NCBI GenBank assembly: GCA_000328365.1
Contig: KB297742.1
Location: 562,996 to 626,995, forward strand
Direction: 5' to 3'
Source: Capitella teleta
Taxonomy: Eukaryota > Annelida > Polychaeta > Capitellidae
Length of the DNA stretch: 64,000 nt
Within the stretch, counting starts at the first letter, position 1. The number at the start of each line of letters is the position of its first letter. The notes beneath the pieces were generated by a model, which had not been told where the DNA came from, searched no databases, and saw nothing but the letters and a program-made list of their open reading frames with translations. Positions 37,401 to 47,700 of the stretch are shown here, one piece after another. Both the position numbers and the translations under genes were made by a program.

Positions 37401-40400
37401 CACCGACGTAGCAGTTTACTGCACACTTCAGTAAATTGCGCATGGTTGGGTTATTTACGTTGGAATCCAACACAAATATTTTTAATTAATTCCACGCTGA
37501 TTGGTCCCTGGATCTGAATATTAACGCAGGTCAATGAACTAATGATCAAAATCAAATACGCTGTCGTAATATAATTATCATAACATCTCAAACTAGTTTA
37601 TAAATGGTATGAAATAGTACGTCCCTCGTTTTTGAATACAGGGCATTGTCAGAGGCTTGAAGTACAGCTTACATGGGACGATCGAACCCATGTGACTTTC
37701 GCTTCAGTGAGGGCTTCTCATAGGACATTGCACTAAGACGTCTCGACCGAAGATTAAATTTAAAGCTATGACTGAAACGAGCCACTTTAGGGACCTATGG
37801 CACAATGGAAACGGACCATAACAGCCAATCAAGGGTCGTGTGAGCAGTTTCTCGATAGAATCGCTTTTGATCATATGGATTGCCTTATAAGCAAAGATTT
37901 GGGCATTATATCGGTTCCATGCTACTAAATCAGGCAGCTGTATTTGCTTCCCTAGTCCGAAGAAATTAGCGCAGGAACATTAATCCCATTAAATCCAATT
38001 ATTCACAAGAAATCCCTTGCAATGAAACGATACATCATCGCACATGATATAATGCGGAAACTGCGAATCTAATAAGTCCATTCCCGGTTGGACTGTGAAA
38101 AAGAGAGAACTTCAACAGCCACTTAGTCAAGGTAGAAGAAAGAACATGGAATTGTTTGCACTGCAACATTAAGGGGTGTTATGTGGTGCCAACGTAGGAG
38201 CAAATAAAGACAAGGCTAAGAGCTAATAGGAATTATCAGTTAACAAGGTGCACTACTCAAATGAATGCGACCAGGACAGTAAAATAGTGGTTAAAGAGTG
38301 GTTTGAGATCCATCAATTTAATATGCTGATCATGTCGTAAAACGGAATCTCGACCATGAACTGAAAGAGACAAATGAAATGCCGCCGGGTCACTCACTGG
38401 AGAGCTGGCCATTCTTAGAATCGGCGCTCACGGTACTGTCATCCTTCGCTTTGTCCGGTGGGTTTGCAACTGCAAGGAAAGAAACAGTAAAATAATGTTT
38501 CTATAATGCCGTAATATTATTCAGGTTCATGGAAACCCTTCTCATTGTATTGATCATTCAATGTGTTTCACATTAAATTTCTTATTGAATTATTAATAGA
38601 ATTTGACGACTGATAATTAATCACCTCTTGTTGTGATTGATAGGGCAAAAAATACAACTTCTGATTACTGTCACCGATAAGAGCGTATAGTATTTATTTT
38701 TCTCGTCAAAATAGAATCACCCCATAATAACCAAATTACGATCAACATAGTGCCAATCCCATGTCTCTTCATATGATGCTTGCGGGTTATAATCTTGCAA
38801 TGCAAAAAAAAAATGTGAGTCCCCTTTTGGAAACAGACGAGGCTACAACGGATGCAGCCAATTGATACATTTAACCAATCACCGCAGTAAATCATAGGGC
38901 TGCCTCCGTAATGACAATGAATATCACTTTGCAAATATCCATTATACTCAAGGTGTGGGTTTTATAACAGAACAATATGCCAGAGGTCAGGTGCAATTCA
39001 CACTCTGATAATCGATCATCAAAGGGTAAGGCTAAAATCCATGCCCTCCAATTTGTGTATCTCCCAAGGCGTACCATGAAGTCGACTTCCATCTCGTACT
39101 CCCAGTCATAGCCGTAATAATAGTAGGCTAATTATGGGTCATTGCTATGACAATACACTATGTCTACATACTCACCTTATAGGGTTGCTTTCACTAACAA
39201 GTCAAGTATTCCCTTTCACAATCAGCTTACCTTGAAATTCATAAGTATCACCACTTGGCAAATTGACTAGCAGGTTCCCGGTTTTCTTCGACCGATACAA
39301 CTGTGGCCTATCGTTTATCACATCCATGAGGTGCTCTGACATGTTATCCAAGGGATTTGCCCCATCACTCCGACGAAAGACTACTCCACGAAAGGGACTG
39401 CCCTTCTTCAATTCTGCCCCATCATATATTCTTCACACACAGCCAGGAGACAGTGGGGTGACGCCGTGCATGAAGCTCTACTGCCTTCGTTCTCTTAATT
39501 GTACAAATTATCCTTGTTTCTCGCGTGGGTAGCCAGCATGCACTGAGCCAGCTGATCAAATGCGAGCGCGTAAAAATGCCAATATTTTGTAAGCAGGTCG
39601 TGGGCAGTGATTCTTGGTTAAACCCCGCGTGCATTGGTTGAAACCGTAAATAGAACGATGTTAGGGTTTGGGGTGGACAAGGGAGCCAGAGAATTCGCAG
39701 GGGCTCATGAATATGCATTAGGTCGACGTCAATCACTGAATGTCAAGACGTGCTTCCATGATCTAGCGTTAGCATTGGTTAACGATTTTTCTATACAATC
39801 TACACCTTTTCTCGGTTCAATGATCAGTCACTTACCATGTTAATTTATGCAAACATGCTTACATGCATAATTTATCCTCATCATCGATGAATGCCTGGAT
39901 TGCGTATGCTATTTCATAAGAGGATATAATCTTCAATGTAAGGATTTTGAAATTCAAGGCCATTGAATAGTGTATGGCATTCAGTAAAACTTCACATTCG
40001 TCGGCCTTTGAGACCGACATAAAAGAAAGCGAAGACGAAGGAAGATGCAAATTCAATTCCAAAATAGAATGAACAAATGACGTCATATCTTATTTACCAA
40101 GCAGTTGAAAGGACATTAGTCAATAATTCGCGAGCGGTGCTTAACCGTCAGCGGATGCATTCTGTGACAAATCAAACATGTCATAAGCATGTTCAATAGA
40201 GAACCGATCGCTCAAGGTAAATACGAAAAATCGAAAATGTAAGCCTGAAGATACGCAGTAAGCAAGGTCATATTACCACCTCTTGAGGTAAGTATAACTA
40301 ATGATTTTATGCTGTCAGAAGTACGTTATGAATGATATCAAATCACAACGCATTTGATCGGCTTTCGGGCTTCGCGGTCTCGCTCAGCACTTCTCCGTTT

Positions 40401-41738
40401 GGTTGCCCCGGGGAGATTGGCAGTCGATAACCCAATTCGATCGGATTAAAATTCCGCGCAGGGCGTCCATGGTCAAGGATTTTGCTCCCAGAATTGGATA
40501 AACGAAGAGACAAAAACATCAACGACCTCGTTTTTTCTCCTTCTTGTTAACTCTTCTTGAGGACAACGCGATGCAACGACAAGTAGAAATAATGTGATTA
40601 CGCTCGATAATTTTATGTGCAAGCAAGTGGTTCTTAAAGAGAACGTTATTTGCTGAATAATGTGGGAAGGATGTTATTGGGGACAGCATTGGTCCAGGGT
40701 CAAGTCACGGAGGACACAGTCTTCTATTGCTACGACGACCAATGACACAATAACGAATCGATAGGTTTAAGAGAGCTCTGTTTCCAGAAACATTGCTTCA
40801 ATGATGAATGGTGTTTCGGTTATACCTACTCAATAAATGAAAACCACCACTTTTCAACAGGAATAATAGAATCAAATTAAGACAACTCCTGCCTCATTGC
40901 ATGCAGGAAATGCATGTTCTGAATATGCCGCAGAGTTGAGCTGAGAGAAGAGTTAAATTCTGCCTTAACTGAACATGTGGCATTGACTGGATAACCTGTA
41001 GGTTAATTTGATAATCAAGCCGGACTGACTCCTATAGAATGATGAGAGTGAAGCAGATCGATGCAAACAAAAACCCTTCACAATATTATGTCATGTCGAG
41101 GTCGACGGCCTAATGTTTCCCTCGTATTGGGCGCCAACAGGAAATTAGGATCATCAACAGCTCGGAATGAGCGGTTTCGGATATGATAAATAAAATAGCA
41201 GGATTCTTCTTCCCCAACAGCACCTGCGGTGGCATAATTATATATTGCGGGGACGTGGAGAGTGGTACCAGCGCACACAATGTGCTTGAATTAAATGGTG
41301 GACAATCAATCTACACAAAATCTACACAAAATCTACACAAAATCTACACGAAATGCACTTCTTTCTACAACGAAACCCCACAGGTGGCAAATCACCCGTC
41401 TTACGTTTATGGAACTGTCACACCGAAGTTTAACCGACCCTACCATAAGTTTGGTTACTGTAATGTACAAAGAATAAGCATCATAAAAATAAAATAAAAT
41501 AGAATAAGAATAATACAAAAAGAAATAAAATTAAACACCACCTTTTTGGAATTCCACTGTGCCAAGTCAATGTTGTTTTCTCACCCCCCGCAATTCAACC
41601 GACGAATTAATGCGGTGCTAACACCACATTAATTCGTATGAATTATTTACGAGTGCAGATTTTCTTGCGTGGCTCATTGCAACAAATTGTATGCAATACG
41701 GAGGGATAGTGTTTTTTAGGTTATCGTTGTAGTAATGG

Positions 41739-41774
<36 letters not shown>

Positions 41775-44700
41775 CAGGAAAACTAGCTTTAATCCTAACA
41801 CAATGATCATAATTCCCCTACAAAGCACAAACACAATCACTTATAAAATGTGAAATTCGCTTCCGGAGTGTCGATTCGTGTTTCTCTCGATGTTTTATGC
41901 CATTTCGTGAAGAGAAACCGTGAGAAGATTTTATGGCATTCACTATTATTAAAACACGCTCAAAAAGGTCGCCTGTGGGCCAGAAAACAGTGACGTCAAA
42001 CAACCATGCTATCAGCCTAGACCTTACTCTTTAAATGGATGTTTTTAGAACTCATAATTTTGAACTTGTATAACTATCATTCATGGGTTCACCCATACAT
42101 TCACCCATTGTATTTTTTTGTATATGTTGTTTGTCAAAATACTGTAGTGCACGACATACCACTTTCCATTTGGAGTACGTGTGTGTATTAAGAAGAAAAG
42201 ATGTATTCCCTCTATTCGACATGAAGCCATATTTCACTGGAGCGGAATATCGTTTCTCTACCGTGGGCATGCGTGTGTGGGCAACCCATGACGAGTGGGA
42301 AGTCCTTCCGTGGTATGACATGTAATCATGTTAATATGGAGTGACAGTATTGGTCACGAGGGGTCCGTTTAGTGCCTGCGTTGCATGGATACATTTTTTA
42401 CATCGTTGTGGGGCATCGAAACTCGTGTTGTGATCCAGACTTCAACGCACATGGTGATCACAATGCAATTTCTAAGCATATCAAGTACTCAGAGGTCATC
42501 GCGTTTGATGTTTGCTTGCAGGTACTTAGGAGCACTTCACCTGACTGATGACGATAAACTATTGCCGAAGTGCTCAACCACAGCTGCCTAGCATCAACCC
42601 TCAAAACCCATGCATAATCGCCTGTTTAGTATTTAGGGGACCGAACGCAAAACACACCCTCTTACGGAAAATTGACATATTTGCCCAGATAGGCGAATGA
42701 AGGGTTCAAGGATATTAAGAAAATAATTATAATAGTGCTACAGCAGAATAAATTTTTCGACGGAGAAATGATTTCCTATAATTNNNNNNNNNNNNNNNNN
42801 NNNNNNNNNNNNNNNNNNNNNNNNNNNNNNNNNATTACGCAAGAACGGTGCATCTGAGAGCAGTAACAGCGCCATGCATTGTTGTACATATTAACGCGCT
42901 GGATCGATTGATGTATGTTGCAAGACCCCAGCTTAATTAATGAGTGAGCTAGAAGCGGTCCAATTTGAGATTTTGAAAAATCGCTGTGACCTTGACCTTT
43001 GACCTTTAACCTTCAAATTCGAATCAGACCCGCAGAATGACATGTACTATCAATGTGTGGAATTTGCTGAATTATACCTCACGGAGCTCCGCGCAACGGC
43101 GCATAAAAAATCGTTCACAGACTTACAAAAAAAAAAAAAAAAAAACACGTAAAGTAACATAAGGAAAATTTTTAATTTAAAATTTTCCTTAAAAAAACAC
43201 GTAAAGTAACATAAGGAAAATTTTTAATTTAAAATTTTCCTTAATGAAACGTCGTGGGGTTCCTTTTAGCCAACCATGGTAAAGCGACGCACCCCCAGGG
43301 GTAATAATTATGTGCATGGGGGTGGGGGCGGGGTTCATTGTCTGTGAACCGTAAAGATGGACGTTATAGCTGATTGATACATGTAGTAAGAAGTCATAAC
43401 GACCCGAAACCGCAGATTGAGAGCTCTTGGCGTCCCAGCAATGCAAGATTTGAGAGATAAATACAGACTCCTTAAATTGGGTGTTATGAGAGTAGCTTTC
43501 ATAACGCATCTCTCGATCTAATTTCAACGAACTCAAATCCGAGCAAGGAGTGAGTATCATAACGCCACAGGGACATAACGTCGTGATCGAATTCATAACG
43601 ATTTCTGAGATTACCGCCGTCATCACAAGCATCAAGTCAGTGTTAACAGCTGATTTAGCTTCAAGGAACTGCATTCATGATCCGCTTGGATAGAATATAG
43701 ACCCCAAGATGAGTCCAATGAGAGCACTCAATTCTGCTGATGCCCATTAGCCGTCATAGTGAAAACTATGAATCCAGCATCCTCACCATTTGCGCCACAA
43801 ACAATACTTGCAGTAGGCCTACGTAAAGTTGGGTAAAATCTGTAGACCCGATGAAGGCATGTATACAGAAATATAACAGGATATAAGCAATGCTCAATAC
43901 ATCGAATGAAATCGATGTGGGTCAATACAGAGACTATTAATCTTGGTCACCGGTCACTCATCGTCCACTCCTGATGAATCCGGGAACTCGAGGTCAAGAG
44001 CAGTCTTACGACCAAAACGCAACCTAATTTACTCGCAGATGAATTGACCGGGACAGCGAACAGACTCGTGTCCCGAATGAGCCGATATCTTGTTAAAAGA
44101 ACGAGTAAAGTCGCGATGAATCCGCGGTGGAGCGACTGGAATGTCTTGGGTCAAATGAACACAGCTCCACTGATGGGCCGTACAAAGGTAATCGCAGAAT
44201 ACACCACGAGATTGGACATGAGAAAAGGGGGCGAGGGGTTTGTTCAGCCTTAATGAAGCAGCGAGTGTTTTGATGTTATGGTGATTGGGCTGAGCGACCA
44301 TAAAAATAGTGCTGGGAGAAGAAGGATGGAGTCGGGGAGCAAGATATACGTTTGCCTTGACAATCCCTGGTAAAGCAAGGTCGTCACTCTTAATACAGCT
44401 CCGCATCAAAGCGGACGTTAGGCGTTCAGCCACAATTTGCATCCATAATGCTCCAGCGTGGACCGCGGGACCTTTGGCAAAAGGAGAGTAAAGACTAGAG
44501 ATTTTGTTGGCAACGACGACCTCACAATGGCCTGAATGACGCCCCTCTCCATCACTGTTTCAGGGCAATGGGGCGAAGAGACCATTTTCTTACTTGGTTC
44601 TCGATTGACAAATGCCATGCAGAGGGATGTCCAGAGACCTCTGCGGTGACTGGCCCTTAATGGACACCAGTCAGAGACTCCCATTTAATAGATTCCTCTC

Positions 44701-47700
44701 TACAGGCGAGTGACGTCGATTTCATCAATCGTAGGGAGTCATGATTGGAAAGTGGATTAGTTGCTTGTAATAGTACTTTAAGGAAGTTAACACCAATCTA
44801 GATAGTAATGAATTAGACAAAATGCCATCTGAATATTATCATATACATGTAACTGCAAAGACTGACGTAACGGAATAAATTTTTGGTGTTTCCACGAATT
44901 CACACGCGTTTATAGCATTGATGAAGCATATTCTTCCTCAATGTCTATAGATGCAAGAAACCACTTCAAGTTTTTAATGCACCCGTTGTTGTCGGCTGTG
45001 TATAAGATCTACACGACCAACGAGTTGGCTATTTGCCAATATTTCTGGCATCCTGTCTTATCGGTGATTTCTGCCCTCTCACTGACCCTTTCAGAAAGTT
45101 TATGTCCACCATAACAAAAGAACACGGAAATGAAACTAATGATGCATGCCTAATATCCAAGGCAAACGAGAAGAAGGTATAAAGCATATCCGATGGAGGC
45201 TTGTCTCGACATTTGAAAACAATTGTCTCCCTGGCAACAATGGTCAAGTTCCGAGAATGCAAGCGTTGTCTTTGTAAGGCGCTCAATTCCTTTTGTGAGA
45301 TTGTCGTCGCATGATTACGTTTACCTCAGGCAATCCAGTCGGCTTGTAAACAAAAGTTAGAAGCATAGTTGCATCATCGCGGTGTTTCGTGAAAAACACT
45401 TACAGCATGCATAAGCTACAACATGCATCTTCCAATGAACAGCTAAAAGCTTTTCCGAATCGGGCTCTCGGTGGAGCCCAGACTGACCTCATCACCAATT
45501 GGCCAGTTTCCAAAGCGGCCGATTAGCCTCATTTGTGATGTGAAATGTGCTCAACCAAAGTCGATGACCTTCCGGTATGCATCGCCTCTAGTTCTTATAC
45601 CTAAAACTCCTAACGAGCGAATCACCTTCCACAGGTTAAGCAGTCCTCCCTCCCTATAGGCGCCGTGGTCATTCTCACGTATATCTGTTTGATCATCTTT
45701 GCATCAAACTTCTCTTCGATTATGGAATTTCAGTTAATGAATCTGAGCGAGGCTGAGGCAGTAAGAACTTCAAATAATGCACTTTTTGGTCGTCTACGAA
45801 TATGCATTGAACACTTTTATGAAATGTACAAAATAGTCTGTATAATGGCAAAAGTCGGATTGGATCAAGGCTTTTGAGATTCGCACCTTGATTTTCTGGG
45901 TCAACATCTTCAATGAACAAAAATAAGCAAACAAACTTGGAATGTCAAGTTTGTTGTTTTTGAGCACATATAAATTATATATGACTTTTATCAGCGTAAT
46001 TTGTTTTTCTTTCTTTTGTCTTTAACATGCCGTAGTGACCATAGCAGCCATATTACCGATGACAGTGCTCTGTCGATTCTAAGTGCATTTTTCTCCTCAG
46101 TTGGATACAAACAGCCGTAGCCTTGGAAATAATTGAGATATCTTAATGAAATTTAGACCACAATGTTCAGCAAGCATTGATCTCGATGGTGCGAGTGATA
46201 CTTTGAGACTTAGTGGTAACCGGATCCCCCTAGACCTCGGCATGCCAAGAGCGAGAATAGAATACGGGTATGTCCGCGTTAAATTGGCTTTGTGCAAACC
46301 GAGTAATAGAGACCTTGGGGTGAGGTTAATCCAGGCCCTTGTGCAGCACACGCAGATGGTCCCATCCCGGTCCATTCCTTGATCTCAAAGACAAGCAATG
46401 CGTCCTCATTTGAGTGCCACTTGCATACATTCCTGCCTTGAGCCGGTTGCTTTCTTGTAGCCCTAATCAGCATCAAAAGGGGGTTAAGGACCCCATTTTT
46501 GGCCAATGACGCAAGTCCACGCTGATTAACATTGGTGTGGCGTGTAGACTCAATATATCCGAGGATGTTCATGAATAGAGCGTCTGTATACCTCACGGCT
46601 TTTCAATCACTGTCAGTTCTGTGTTGTTTGGTTGTTTAATCCACAGATTGCCGTCCACCCACCCCGTGTCTCTCGGAACAGGGACAGTATTCAAGGGCAG
46701 CCTTGTCCTGTCTGCCATGGGGGGCTGTACGAGCTTCAGTTTCAATTTCAGCACTTTGGTTTCAGCACCAAATGAAAAGTGATATGCACATAGAGTAGTA
46801 TACATTACCAGTTGTCAGGGCAGCCTCGAAGCAAAATTAAAGCTGAGCGTTCAACCGAAAGCTAAATGATGGATGATGGTTAGCCAGCGTTGTGGGCGGC
46901 TGAGTGTATGGTCGGAAATCGGTGTGTATGGGGCAATTGGCTGACCAATGGCCATTCTATGATCAGGATGGACAGTGGGTTTTGTTGTTGTCCAAGAATG
47001 AAATCACCAATAAAGGTGCCAATAGAAATTAGCACAACTACTAGAGTTAATCAAACATCTTGTTACCTATAGCAAAAATAATTAAGAAATGTGTGAATGG
47101 GTGGATGTTTAACAGAGAGAAGAACTAGCCTGCCAAGCACCTGCGGCAGAAATAGCCGGAGTCTTCGTCCATAATGGATTAGAGTCTCTATTCAAAGCGA
47201 GACACCGAAGACGAAAAGGACTGCTGAGAAATGCCAAAGGGCAACAGAGATCCTCATGTTCACCTACAGCCCCACAGTGATAGCCACGAAGAGATTCTGT
47301 AATCAGGGCATTGTGCAAACGGTGCAATCCGACAGACTCTGTTGTTATAAGGACAAGCCTAAGACATAGCGTCCTGAGATTTTACAGGTACTTTTTTGAT
47401 AAGTGCCCTTACGTTGCTCTCACGTGTGACTTAGTTGCTATCAGAGTGAGAGGGAGAGTCGAGGGTCACGAGTCAAGGAGTCCATGGCGTCAAGTGCTCA
47501 CCCAGAAAAGCACAAAGGAGCGCTCCTTTTTTTAAGTCACTCGCACGAAGTCTGTATGAAGTGCTTTATGCATCCACCGATGGCCATTCGCGAGCAGTGG
47601 TGAATAAAATGAATACAGAGGGCGTTTTATTAATACTCATTGCTCTAGACGCACAATGAAAACGCGGACCTCCGAGGGAGAATCTACTAAGTGGACGTAC

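Noticed and set aside
43189-43674. 161-codon minus-strand open frame
   Set aside because: It runs through the tandem hairpin repeat and the CATAACG cluster, has no recognisable domain and no splice context; chance opening is likely.
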